Source: JACZSB01 sp965372015
GTDB taxonomy: Bacteria > Fidelibacterota > Marinisomatia > SCGC-AAA003-L08 > TS1B11
Length of the DNA stretch: 12,762 bases
Direction: 5' to 3'
Assembly: GCA_965372015.1 (NCBI GenBank)
Contig: CBDVAP010000082.1
Span: 1-12,762 of the forward strand
The position numbers and the translations under genes are program-made. A model generated the notes under the pieces. It was not told the origin of the DNA and ran no database searches. It was given only the letters and a program-made list of their open reading frames with translations. Shown here one piece after another: positions 1 to 7,703 of the stretch (position 1 is its first letter; each line of letters opens with the position of its first letter).

Positions 1-110
1 CTAGTTATCCACAATATAAACACCATTATAAATATAAATAACTTCTATTTAAGTTAATATAGATTAATAGTTTTTATTTTTAACATACTTCTATCCTGAA
101 ACTCCGCGTT
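1..110. other. AT-rich leader, possible part of oriC (unwinding element)
   Basis: The stretch from about 14 to 90 is almost entirely A and T, with runs such as TTTTTATTTTTAA near 70-82, unlike the more balanced coding DNA that follows. Together with the adjacent DnaA box and the dnaN-recF-gyrB-gyrA order, this suits the DNA unwinding element of an origin. This is an inference: only one DnaA box is visible and the region between dnaA and dnaN is cut by the window edge. No open reading frame of note occurs here. Confidence 0.45.
5..13 (+). promoter_or_regulatory. DnaA box (perfect TTATCCACA)
   Basis: The nonamer TTATCCACA matches the strict consensus DnaA box at every position. It lies at the very left edge, upstream of dnaN, where many bacteria keep a DnaA-box cluster between dnaA and dnaN. 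I find no second match to TTATNCACA or its complement in 1-224, so any cluster must continue to the left of the window. Confidence 0.75.
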
Positions 111-127
111 CAACACAGACAATTTCC

Positions 128-156
128 TTGAAGATATGCTCGATAAAGGGTAATAT
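128..156 (+). promoter_or_regulatory. Candidate sigma-70-type promoter for dnaN
   Basis: A -35-like TTGAAG (128-133) and a -10-like TAATAT (151-156) are separated by exactly 17 bases. Each hexamer matches the consensus at 4 of 6 positions. Transcription would start near 163, giving a leader of about 60 bases before the dnaN ATG. The -10 element lies inside the dyad at 153-177. Confidence 0.4.
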
Positions 157-177
157 TGATTACCTCGTAATCTATAT
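153..177. repeat. Inverted repeat overlapping the dnaN promoter
   Basis: Arms 153-163 and 167-177 pair over 11 positions with one T-T mismatch (157/173) around a CTC spacer. The inner arms are GATTAC and GTAATC, the outer arms ATAT and ATAT. The near-perfect symmetry and the position across the predicted -10 and start point fit a repressor operator. A short hairpin in the dnaN leader is the alternative. No run of T follows, so it is not an intrinsic terminator. Confidence 0.5.
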
Positions 178-224
178 GTTAGGGCAAGATCAAGACCACT
201 GAACCGAACTACGTTAGAAGGCTT

Positions 225-1340
225 ATGAAATTCACTTCCGATCGATCAACGTTACATACTTCCCTTCAACAGCTTGGACGGGTTGTCCCCTCACGCTCCA
301 CACTGCCAATCTTAAGTTCTGTTCTCCTGTCTGCTGAAGGCGGCAAACTAAGTGTACGGGCAACGGACCTGGAGATTTCACAGGTGATAAATCTGGAGGC
401 TGTTATTGAAGGGGAGGGATCTGTCGCTATTCCTCATCGCACCCTGTTGGATATTACCAACGAGATGCCAGAGGGAGAATTGCAGATCGAGGTTTTGGAA
501 GACCGGCGTCTCAAGATATCGACAACTTTTGGCAAATACTCGATCATGGGCAAGCCAACGGAGGAATTCCCGGCCCTGCCGGTGATTGACGGCCAACAAT
601 CCGTACCGATCTCTGCGTCCCTGTTGGCAGCGGTAATTTCAAAGACGTCCTTTGCCGTCAGCCGGGACGAATTAAAGCCCTCGCTAATGGGAGTTTTATT
701 CCGCTTTACTGATTCCGGGCTGAGGGCCGTTGCAACAGACGGGCACCGTTTAGTACGCTTTAATAAATCTGATTTTGATCCCGGGGATTATCATGGAGAG
801 AATATCATCCCGGTCAAGTTTCTAAATATACTGGGGACGTACCTCACAGGGGAAGAGGAAGTAACGCTGAATATTGGTGAAAACCATATTATGGTTCAGA
901 GCCAGGATACTGCTCTGTATACCAGAATCATCGAGGAGCGCTTTCCAGATTACGAGAGTGTTTTCCCTCAAGATAACGACAAGAAGGTGAAATTAAGCCG
1001 AGAGGAATTACTGGCAACCGTCAGGCGGGTTAGTATTTTTTCAAATAAAACCACCCACCAGATCGCTTTTCGCTTGGATCAGGACGGTCTAGAAGTAAGC
1101 ACCGAAGATATAGAAACGGTTTCAAATGCCCGGGAGAAAGTCTCGTGTGAATATGAAGGCGACCCTCTGTTGATTGGATATAATTCCAATTACCTGCGTG
1201 ATATACTCATGCACCTGGACGGCGATAGACTAATTGGCGAGTTCAAATCCGCTGTGTCGGCAGCCATATTCTATCATGAGCAGACGCCGGAAAATGAGGA
1301 CTTGACCATGCTACTGATGCCTATCCGCCTAAATGATTAG
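225..1340 (+). CDS. dnaN: DNA polymerase III subunit beta (sliding clamp)
   Basis: DnaN forms a ring-shaped dimer around DNA that tethers the replicative polymerase and recruits repair and ligation factors through its hydrophobic pocket. The 371-residue length is normal for the family (about 365-380). The three-domain clamp pattern is clear: an N-terminal MKFT start, TDLE near 47-50, the well conserved ATDGHRL stretch at 170-176, and the typical C-terminus MPIRL at 366-370, which forms part of the peptide-binding pocket. ATG at 225 follows AGAAGG (216-221), with a rather short 3-base spacing. The gene follows an AT-rich, DnaA-box-bearing leader and precedes recF by 60 bases. Wobble positions are noticeably more A/T-rich than in gyrB and gyrA. 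Identification is secure. Confidence 0.97.
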   Translation: MKFTSDRSTLHTSLQQLGRVVPSRSTLPILSSVLLSAEGGKLSVRATDLEISQVINLEAVIEGEGSVAIPHRTLLDITNEMPEGELQIEVLEDRRLKISTTFGKYSIMGKPTEEFPALPVIDGQQSVPISASLLAAVISKTSFAVSRDELKPSLMGVLFRFTDSGLRAVATDGHRLVRFNKSDFDPGDYHGENIIPVKFLNILGTYLTGEEEVTLNIGENHIMVQSQDTALYTRIIEERFPDYESVFPQDNDKKVKLSREELLATVRRVSIFSNKTTHQIAFRLDQDGLEVSTEDIETVSNAREKVSCEYEGDPLLIGYNSNYLRDILMHLDGDRLIGEFKSAVSAAIFYHEQTPENEDLTMLLMPIRLND

Positions 1341-1400
1341 CCCGATCGTCTCTATAATGGTACCGGGGTTGGAATACTCGCGGCGCCCCTAAGGCATTCT

Positions 1401-2492
1401 GTGCAGCTGGAAGACCTATACTTATCCACGTTTCGTTGTTATCACGAGACTCGTTTCCCTTTTGCGGAAGGCGTGAATATAATTATTGGCCCCAATGGAG
1501 CAGGAAAGACCACTATTTTAGAAGCGATTCATCTGCTCTCCCTTACTCGTAGTTTTCGCACTCACGATGACCGCCATTTGGTTGAACGCGGCAACACGAG
1601 TTATATAATCCGGGGTCAGATCAGGGACCGGGAGAATAAAAGTATACTGCAAAATACATTTATGATCGGCGGAGGTAAACAGATCTCAGTTGATGGAACC
1701 ATCTTAAGATCCAAAAAGGAGATGCTGGGTCGTTTTCCGGTGGTGATTATGGTTCCGGAGGATTTGGAGTTAGCCCGCGGTCCGGATTCTTTACGCCGAG
1801 CATTCATCGATCGGGTTCTGGCTGTGACCGACAAGCAGTATCTGAACGAATTATTGAAATATCGGCGACTTCTAAAACAGCGAAACGCGGCTTTAAGGCA
1901 GGTTACCGGCAGCGATTACTCGGCGGCCACTATCTGGGATGCAGCCTTTGCTGATTGCGCCAGTGCAATCTGGCGAATTCGGGCGGATTTCTTCGGCGAG
2001 TATTGTGCTATTTTCAGCTCCGCCTGGTCACAACAGTGTCCGGAAATTTCTGCCTCGATTGAATATCTACCGGTGGAATACGAAAATGCAGCTGCCGTCC
2101 GAGAAGCTATGGAGCGTAGCTTCGAAGTCGATCTCCATACACGCCGCACGCACATTGGCCCCCACCGCGACAGAATAAGATTCACTCTTGACGGCAAACG
2201 GCTGCGCTACTACGGCAGCTTAGGGGAACAAAAGCTATTCATCATCACGTTAAAAATCGCCGAGGCCCGTTACCTGGAAACCGCTCTAGGTACGGCGCCG
2301 GTCCTGCTGCTTGATGATCTTCTGGCAACCCTGGACGCAGAAAGATCGCGCCGGGTCATAGAGGAGCTGGCCGATGCTTATCAGACCATCATCTCCACCA
2401 CTGTGACGGACAGCTTCGGTCAAGGCTGGGAGGCCGTATTAAAACCCAACCAGATTTCATTACCGTTGGACAGTGAAGTATGCCCCGCCTAG
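1401..2492 (+). CDS. recF: DNA replication and repair protein RecF
   Basis: RecF is an SMC/ABC-type ATPase that binds gapped DNA and, with RecO and RecR, helps load RecA at stalled forks. The protein has 363 residues, normal for RecF. The Walker A motif GPNGAGKT is at 30-37, an ABC-signature-like SLGEQKLF lies before the second nucleotide-binding half, and the Walker B motif LLLDD is at 302-306, followed by LLATLD. The N-terminal phrase LYLSTFRCY matches the family's usual L-x-L-x-x-F-R-x-Y. The start is GTG at 1401, preceded by AAGG (1391-1394) at six bases. The last 13 bases overlap the next gene, so translation is probably coupled. recO and recR are not in this window. Confidence 0.95.
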   Translation: MQLEDLYLSTFRCYHETRFPFAEGVNIIIGPNGAGKTTILEAIHLLSLTRSFRTHDDRHLVERGNTSYIIRGQIRDRENKSILQNTFMIGGGKQISVDGTILRSKKEMLGRFPVVIMVPEDLELARGPDSLRRAFIDRVLAVTDKQYLNELLKYRRLLKQRNAALRQVTGSDYSAATIWDAAFADCASAIWRIRADFFGEYCAIFSSAWSQQCPEISASIEYLPVEYENAAAVREAMERSFEVDLHTRRTHIGPHRDRIRFTLDGKRLRYYGSLGEQKLFIITLKIAEARYLETALGTAPVLLLDDLLATLDAERSRRVIEELADAYQTIISTTVTDSFGQGWEAVLKPNQISLPLDSEVCPA

Positions 2493-2755
2493 CCGTAGCC
2501 ATAGCTCAAGCGTTAAAAGAAAGGGGCTGGGCCGGGCCCGTCGAGCAACACAAATCGTTTCAGCTCTGGGAAGAAATTGTTGGGCCGGCGATCGCAGCTA
2601 ACAGCCGTCCGATCGATATCAAGGACAATGTTCTGGTAGTACAGGCCAAGAGCGCCGCCTGGCGCAGCGAGATCGTCTTCCAGAAAGATGAAATTCTAGC
2701 GGCCTTGAACCGCAGACTTAAAGGCAACCACTTGAAAGATCTTAAACTTAAATGA
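2480..2755 (+). CDS. DUF721 protein, DciA-like candidate replicative helicase loader
   Basis: This 91-residue protein matches the DUF721 pattern: LWEEIVGPAIAANSRP at 29-44 (Trp30, VGP 34-36), then a beta-rich VLVVQAKSAAW at 51-61, Glu64, and LNRRLKG at 76-82 near the end. DciA proteins of this family interact with the DnaB helicase and replace DnaC/DnaI as loader in many bacteria; here only the compact KH-like domain is present. ATG at 2480 lies 13 bases inside recF and the stop overlaps the gyrB ATG (ATGA at 2752-2755), so it is embedded in the replication operon. No strong Shine-Dalgarno sequence is visible, which fits translational coupling. Family membership is well supported. The loader role is inferred from family and position. 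Confidence 0.88.
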   Translation: MPRLAVAIAQALKERGWAGPVEQHKSFQLWEEIVGPAIAANSRPIDIKDNVLVVQAKSAAWRSEIVFQKDEILAALNRRLKGNHLKDLKLK

Positions 2756-4869
2756 CGACCTCTAATCTTTTTTCCAAAGATACTCCCAACAGCGGCGAAG
2801 CGAGCGAACCGGAAACGCAGCCGGGCGCGAGGGACGACGAGAATATGTCACTGGCCGAACAAGCTCCGCCGGCAGCCCCTCCCCCAGAGGAATCCCCCCC
2901 CGAGGATTACGGTGCCGACGATATCACGGTCCTGAAAGGACTCGAAGCCGTCCGCAAGCGCCCGGCCATGTACATCGGTGACACCGGCAAGCGGGGCCTG
3001 CACCACCTGATCTATGAGGTGGTGGACAACTCGGTCGATGAAGCCCTGGCCGGCTTCTGCACCAAAATCCAGGTGATCCTGCATGATGACCACAGCTGCA
3101 CCGTTACTGATGATGGCCGCGGCATCCCGGTGGAAATGCATAAGGAAGAGGGCCGTCCGGCGCTGGAACTGGCGATGACCTACCTGCATGCCGGCGGGAA
3201 ATTCGACAAGGGTTCGTATAAGGTCTCCGGCGGCTTGCACGGCGTAGGGGTTTCGGTGGTGAACGCCCTATCGGAGTGGTGCCAGGCCGAAATAAGCCGG
3301 GACGGCAAAGTGTTTATTCAGAATTATAAAAGGGGCATAATTGATACACCGATTAAGGAGACCGGCACCACCCAAAAGACCGGCACCACAATTAAATTCA
3401 GGCCGGATGCGCAGATTTTTCCGCAGCGCGATTTTGACTTCGCCTTGGTGGATGAGCGCCTGCGGGAACTGGCCTACCTCAACAAAGATCTGAAAATCAC
3501 CTTAACGGACGAGCGCTCCGGCCGGGCCCGCGAGGAGGTGCACTTTTATCGTGGCGGGCTGCAACAATTCGTGCAGTATATCGATAAATCCAGAACGCCG
3601 ATTATCGATGAGCCAATTTACATGGAAGGCGAGAAAAACGAAGTGCCGGTGGAGCTGGCCCTGCAGTATAACGACGGCTATAACGAGAACATTTTTACTT
3701 TTGTTAACAGCATAAATACTGTTGAGGGCGGTACCCACTTGGCCGGGTTCCGCACGGCCCTCACCCGATCACTGAATCAATACGCCCAGCGCAACAACAT
3801 TTTTCAGAAGACTAAAGGCGGCAAGGGCACATTTACCCTGAGTGGCGAGGATGTACGCGAAGGGTTGACGGCGGTACTATCGGTGAAGGTGGCAGAGCCA
3901 CAGTTCGAAGGGCAGACCAAGACCAAGCTGGGCAACGGCGATGTTAAGGGCATCTGCGATTCAATCATCATGGAGGGGCTGTCGGATTTCTTTGAGCGTC
4001 ACCCGCGCAAGGCCCGGAAAATAATTGAAAAAGCCGAACTTTCGGCACGTTCCCGGGAGGCGGCCCGCAAAGCCAAGGACCTGATCCGGCGCAAATCGGC
4101 CCTGGATTCGGCCAGCCTGCCGGGAAAACTGGCGGATTGTTCCAACCGGGATCCTCAATTCTGCGAACTCTATCTGGTGGAAGGCGATTCCGCCGGCGGC
4201 TCGGCCAAGCAGGGGCGCGACCGACGCTTCCAGGCTATCCTGCCACTCAGAGGCAAGGTGATTAATGCGGAGAAGGCCCGGATCGACAAATTACTTAACA
4301 ACAATGAGATCCAGGCTATAATCACCGCCCTGGGAACGGGCTATGGCGGTGACGAGGAAGGGAACGGGGCCGATGATACGGAGAGCAGTGCCAGTGATTT
4401 CAACATCGATAACCTGCGATATCACAAAATTATAATCATGACTGACGCGGATGTGGACGGCAGCCATATTCGCACATTGCTGCTGACGTTCCTTTATCGG
4501 AAAATGCAGCAGCTGATCCACCGGGGGCACGTGTATATCGCCCAGCCGCCGCTATACCGCTTTCGCCAGGGGAAGAAGGAGTATTATGCTTACAGTGACG
4601 AGGAGCGGGACCGCGTACTGGCGCGGCTGAAAAAAGAGGGCGGGAAGGCGAAAATCGAAATATCACGATATAAAGGTCTGGGCGAAATGAACCCGGAACA
4701 GTTGTGGGCCACCACGATGGACCCAGCCACCCGCACTCTGTTGCAGGTGAACGTGGAAGACGCTACGGAAGCCGATAGCATCTTCTCACGGTTAATGGGT
4801 GACAATGTGGAATCGCGCCGGGAGTTCATTGAGACCAACGCCCGTTATGTAACCTTCCTGGATGTCTGA
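2752..4869 (+). CDS. gyrB: DNA gyrase subunit B with N-terminal extension
   Basis: GyrB supplies the ATPase and TOPRIM halves of gyrase, which introduces negative supercoils. The GHKL ATPase starts near residue 59: ATP-site Glu89 and Asn93 in EVVDNSVDEA, DDGRGIP at 120-126, and the lid GGLHGVG at 160-166. TOPRIM acidic residues are Glu477 in EGDSAGG, and Asp565 and Asp567 in DADVD. The C-terminus (RREFIETNARY) is typical. The length of 705 comprises a short-form GyrB of about 650 residues, lacking the long insertion of the E. coli type, plus an unusual extension of about 50 residues rich in Pro, Glu and Asp. ATG at 2752 overlaps the upstream stop by 4 bases. An internal ATG at 2845 (Met32), with GAGGGA ten bases before it, could be an alternative start, but would still leave about 25 extra residues. 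Confidence 0.97.
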   Translation: MTTSNLFSKDTPNSGEASEPETQPGARDDENMSLAEQAPPAAPPPEESPPEDYGADDITVLKGLEAVRKRPAMYIGDTGKRGLHHLIYEVVDNSVDEALAGFCTKIQVILHDDHSCTVTDDGRGIPVEMHKEEGRPALELAMTYLHAGGKFDKGSYKVSGGLHGVGVSVVNALSEWCQAEISRDGKVFIQNYKRGIIDTPIKETGTTQKTGTTIKFRPDAQIFPQRDFDFALVDERLRELAYLNKDLKITLTDERSGRAREEVHFYRGGLQQFVQYIDKSRTPIIDEPIYMEGEKNEVPVELALQYNDGYNENIFTFVNSINTVEGGTHLAGFRTALTRSLNQYAQRNNIFQKTKGGKGTFTLSGEDVREGLTAVLSVKVAEPQFEGQTKTKLGNGDVKGICDSIIMEGLSDFFERHPRKARKIIEKAELSARSREAARKAKDLIRRKSALDSASLPGKLADCSNRDPQFCELYLVEGDSAGGSAKQGRDRRFQAILPLRGKVINAEKARIDKLLNNNEIQAIITALGTGYGGDEEGNGADDTESSASDFNIDNLRYHKIIIMTDADVDGSHIRTLLLTFLYRKMQQLIHRGHVYIAQPPLYRFRQGKKEYYAYSDEERDRVLARLKKEGGKAKIEISRYKGLGEMNPEQLWATTMDPATRTLLQVNVEDATEADSIFSRLMGDNVESRREFIETNARYVTFLDV

Positions 4870-4940
4870 GGCGTTGACTGTCGGCGGTCCCGGGCCACGC
4901 CCAATTCCAATAATTGCATTTTGAAGGTAGCTCAAATCAG

Positions 4941-7421
4941 ATGGAAGTAATACCAGGGAAAACCGAGCCCCGCGAACTGGTTGACGAGATATCGGAGTCT
5001 TATCTCAATTACTCCATGTCGGTGATCGTCAGCCGGGCCCTGCCCGATGTGCGTGACGGCCTGAAACCGGTCCATCGCCGGGTGCTATATGGCATGTCGG
5101 AGCTGGCCGTTGGGTATAACCGGCCGCTGAAAAAGTGTGCCCGGATTGTGGGTGATGTGATGGGCAAGTATCACCCGCACGGAGACGCCTCGGTTTACGA
5201 CGCGATGGTACGCATGGCACAGCCCTGGTCTTTGCGCTACCCCCTGGTTCAGGGCCAGGGCAATTTCGGCTCAGTGGACGGAGACAGCGCTGCGGCTATG
5301 CGGTATACTGAAGCCCGGATGATGCGAATCTCATCCGAGCTGCTTCGGGACCTGGATAAAGACACGGTTAAATTTGCGCCAAACTTCGACGATACACTTC
5401 AGGAGCCCACCGTCTTACCCTCTGTGGTCCCCAACCTGCTGGCAAACGGCTCGGACGGGATCGCCGTGGGCATGGCCACCAAGATTCCGCCCCATAACTT
5501 AAATGAGCTGATAAACGGCCTGATCGAGTTAATCGACAACAAGGACAATCCGGAATACGGCCTCGAGCAGCTGTTGGAACATATCCAGGGTCCGGATTTT
5601 CCCACCGGTGCCTTTATCATGGGATCCGCCGGCTTCCGCGAGGCCTATCGCACCGGCCGCGGCAAAGTGATTATGAGGGCTCGAGCCACGGTGGAAGAGA
5701 CTCGAGGCAGCCGCGAGCAGATTATCATTACCGAAATCCCCTACCAGACCAACAAAGCCCTGGTTGTAGAACGGATAGCCGACCTGGTACGCAGCAAGAA
5801 ACTTGAGGGGATCAGCGACGTCCGGGACGAGTCGGATAAGGATGGCATCCGGCTGGTGATCGAGGTCAAGCGCGATGCGATCCCGGAAGTAGTTCTGAAT
5901 AATCTGTATAAGCACACCCAGCTCCAGGACACCTATGGCATTATTCTGCTGGCCCTGGTGGGGGGTGTCCCGAAGGTATTAACCCTGCAGCAGATGCTTA
6001 ATCACTTTATTGATTTCCGGCATGAGGTAGTTGTTCGGCGGACGACCTATGAGTTGAATGAAGCCCGGGAACGGGCCCATATCCTGGAAGGGCTGAAAAT
6101 CGCCCTGGAGAACATCGATGAAATAATTGCCCTGATCCGCGCTTCGGCCAACCCCGACGCCGCCCGTAAAGGTCTCCAGAAGCAATTCAAACTTTCCGAG
6201 CGCCAAGCCACCGCTATCCTGGAAATGCGCTTGCAGCGGCTGACATCCATGGAAGTGGATAAAGTGGTGGCCGAACACCGAGTAGTCCGGGAGCAGATTA
6301 CCGACTTTGAGAGCATCCTGGCTGACGAAGGCCGCCGTATGACGATTATCAAGGACGAGCTGCTGGAGGTTCAGCAGCGTTACGGCGATGAACGGAGGAC
6401 CGAGATCATCCCCGACGCCGGCGAATTTTCCGTTGAGGATATGATTGCCGACGAGGATATGGTTATCACTGTTAGTCACAATGGTTTTATCAAGCGTTCG
6501 GCCAGCAGTCAGTGGCGCCGGCAGCGGCGGGGCGGCCGCGGCATGCAAGGCGCCACCACCCGGGAAGATGATTTCGTCGAGCATTTATTTATTGCCACCA
6601 GCCATGCCTATATCCTCTTTTTCACCGATAGGGGTAAATGCTATTGGCTGAAAGTGCATGAAATTCCGCAAGTTGGCCGCTTGTCACGGGGACGGGCGAT
6701 TGTCAATCTTATCGGCTGTGAATCGGGAGAAAAGATCAAGGCTTTCGTGGCCGTGCGGGAATTCCCCGAAGATAGCTTTGTTGTCATGGCTACCCGTAAA
6801 GGGAAGGTGAAGCGCACCTCCCTGGCAGCCTACAGCAAGCCGCGCAAGGGCGGGATTTATGCTATTGATATTGTTGAAGGGGACGAGCTGATCGAGGCCA
6901 AGATATCCAATGGCGAGAACGATATCATCTTAGGCACCCGGGCTGGCAAGTCAATCCGTTTCAAGGAATCGGACGCCAGGCCCACGGGACGCAAAACGAT
7001 GGGTGTGCGCGGGATTACCCTGGCGGGGCCCCAGGACTACGTGGTGGGCATGATCGTTGTGCGCCGCGAAGGCACGGTCTTGGTGGTAACCGAAAATGGC
7101 TACGGTAAGCGCACTGAGGTATCGGCCTATCGTGTTCAGCATCGCGGAGGCAAGGGGGTGCTCACGCTACGCACCACTGACCGGGTTGGCAAAATGCTGG
7201 CCATGATGGAGGTGGTGGAAACCGACGACCTGATGATCATTACCGATTCGGGTGTGATGATTCGGCTGCCGGTGCAGGACATCCGGATTACGGGCCGAGC
7301 CACCCAGGGGGTGCGGGTTATCCGCCTGGATGAGGAGGCCGGAATCGCTTCCATCTCCCGGGTGATGGAGGACGAGGAAAGCGACGATGAAGAGGAAGAG
7401 TCATCCGAAATCTCGTCCTGA
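4941..7421 (+). CDS. gyrA: DNA gyrase subunit A
   Basis: GyrA carries the DNA breakage-reunion site and the DNA-wrapping beta-pinwheel. I prefer ATG at 4941 (826 residues), preceded by GAAGG at 4923-4927, over the in-frame TTG at 4914, because it gives the usual short N-terminus and places the catalytic tyrosine (AAMRYTEAR) at residue 122, as in E. coli. The GyrA box QRRGGRG at 528-534 marks a true wrapping gyrase rather than ParC. The tail after about residue 805 is a run of Asp, Glu and Ser, like the acidic regulatory tails of some gyrases. The quinolone-binding segment reads HPHGDASVYD, with Ala at the position of E. coli Ser83, Ser at Ala84, and Asp87 kept. The gene follows gyrB by 71 bases and ends just before a strong terminator. 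Confidence 0.97.
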   Translation: MEVIPGKTEPRELVDEISESYLNYSMSVIVSRALPDVRDGLKPVHRRVLYGMSELAVGYNRPLKKCARIVGDVMGKYHPHGDASVYDAMVRMAQPWSLRYPLVQGQGNFGSVDGDSAAAMRYTEARMMRISSELLRDLDKDTVKFAPNFDDTLQEPTVLPSVVPNLLANGSDGIAVGMATKIPPHNLNELINGLIELIDNKDNPEYGLEQLLEHIQGPDFPTGAFIMGSAGFREAYRTGRGKVIMRARATVEETRGSREQIIITEIPYQTNKALVVERIADLVRSKKLEGISDVRDESDKDGIRLVIEVKRDAIPEVVLNNLYKHTQLQDTYGIILLALVGGVPKVLTLQQMLNHFIDFRHEVVVRRTTYELNEARERAHILEGLKIALENIDEIIALIRASANPDAARKGLQKQFKLSERQATAILEMRLQRLTSMEVDKVVAEHRVVREQITDFESILADEGRRMTIIKDELLEVQQRYGDERRTEIIPDAGEFSVEDMIADEDMVITVSHNGFIKRSASSQWRRQRRGGRGMQGATTREDDFVEHLFIATSHAYILFFTDRGKCYWLKVHEIPQVGRLSRGRAIVNLIGCESGEKIKAFVAVREFPEDSFVVMATRKGKVKRTSLAAYSKPRKGGIYAIDIVEGDELIEAKISNGENDIILGTRAGKSIRFKESDARPTGRKTMGVRGITLAGPQDYVVGMIVVRREGTVLVVTENGYGKRTEVSAYRVQHRGGKGVLTLRTTDRVGKMLAMMEVVETDDLMIITDSGVMIRLPVQDIRITGRATQGVRVIRLDEEAGIASISRVMEDEESDDEEEESSEISS

Positions 7422-7450
7422 GGGATCTTTTCTATAACTGGATATAGAAC

Positions 7451-7482
7451 CGGCCCCCCCATAAACGGAGGGGCCGCTTTTT
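7451..7482 (+). terminator. Rho-independent terminator of the replication operon
   Basis: CGGCCCC (7451-7457) pairs perfectly with GGGGCCG (7470-7476). Two further G-C pairs lie inside the stem after one mismatch, and the loop is ATAAAC. Five T residues follow at 7478-7482 after one C. It sits 30 bases after the gyrA stop, so it is the expected end of the gyrB-gyrA transcript. Confidence 0.88.
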
Positions 7483-7520
7483 ATCCGGGGCGCTGATTTT
7501 GTAACATTTCCCGGTTTTTT

Positions 7521-7550
7521 GCAGCTTTTCCAGACGTAAAAAAGAGCTGC
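7521..7550. repeat. Hairpin of unknown role in the gyrA-yggS gap
   Basis: GCAGCT (7521-7526) pairs with AGCTGC (7545-7550). A G-T wobble and two T-A pairs extend the stem to about 9 bp. No T run follows on either strand, so an intrinsic terminator is unlikely. Apart from this hairpin, the gyrA terminator and weak promoter-like matches, the 282-base gap 7422-7703 shows no gene. Confidence 0.4.
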
Positions 7551-7557
7551 GGGTCCT

Positions 7558-7586
7558 TTGAATAATCCCGAAATCGACGATAAAAT
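7558..7586 (+). promoter_or_regulatory. Candidate sigma-70-type promoter upstream of yggS
   Basis: TTGAAT (7558-7563; 4 of 6 consensus positions) and TAAAAT (7581-7586; 5 of 6) are separated by exactly 17 bases. Transcription would begin near 7593, giving a leader of about 110 bases before the yggS ATG. It competes with the closer extended -10 site at 7670-7678. Confidence 0.4.
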
Positions 7587-7669
7587 AAACCCGCCGAATT
7601 AATCCAAAATAAAATATAGAGAGCGGAAAAGATTTAAAGTATTACTTTATCGCATGTCGCGAATAGTGG

Positions 7670-7678
7670 TGGTACAAT
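7670..7678 (+). promoter_or_regulatory. Candidate extended -10 promoter for yggS
   Basis: TGGTACAAT reads as TG-N-TACAAT, an extended -10 element with 5 of 6 consensus positions, and no recognisable -35. Transcription would start near 7685, only about 19 bases before the yggS ATG at 7704. This would leave little room for a Shine-Dalgarno site, and none is seen there. Confidence 0.35.
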
Positions 7679-7703
7679 TGGGTTTCGCCGTTAAATTTAT
7701 ACC

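Noticed and set aside
2848..3240. 130-codon minus-strand frame inside gyrB
   Set aside because: It is a shadow of the gyrB ATPase region with no independent start signals or domain.
4914..4940. Upstream TTG start for gyrA
   Set aside because: There is no ribosome binding site before it, and ATG 4941 gives the usual GyrA N-terminus with Tyr122 at the E. coli position.
5979..6584. 201-codon minus-strand frame inside gyrA
   Set aside because: It is fully antisense to the conserved gyrA coding sequence and shows no recognisable domain. Long antisense frames are common in such codon-biased genes.
7521..7550. Hairpin as a second terminator after gyrA
   Set aside because: No T run follows it on either strand. 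The 7451-7482 structure is a complete terminator by itself.
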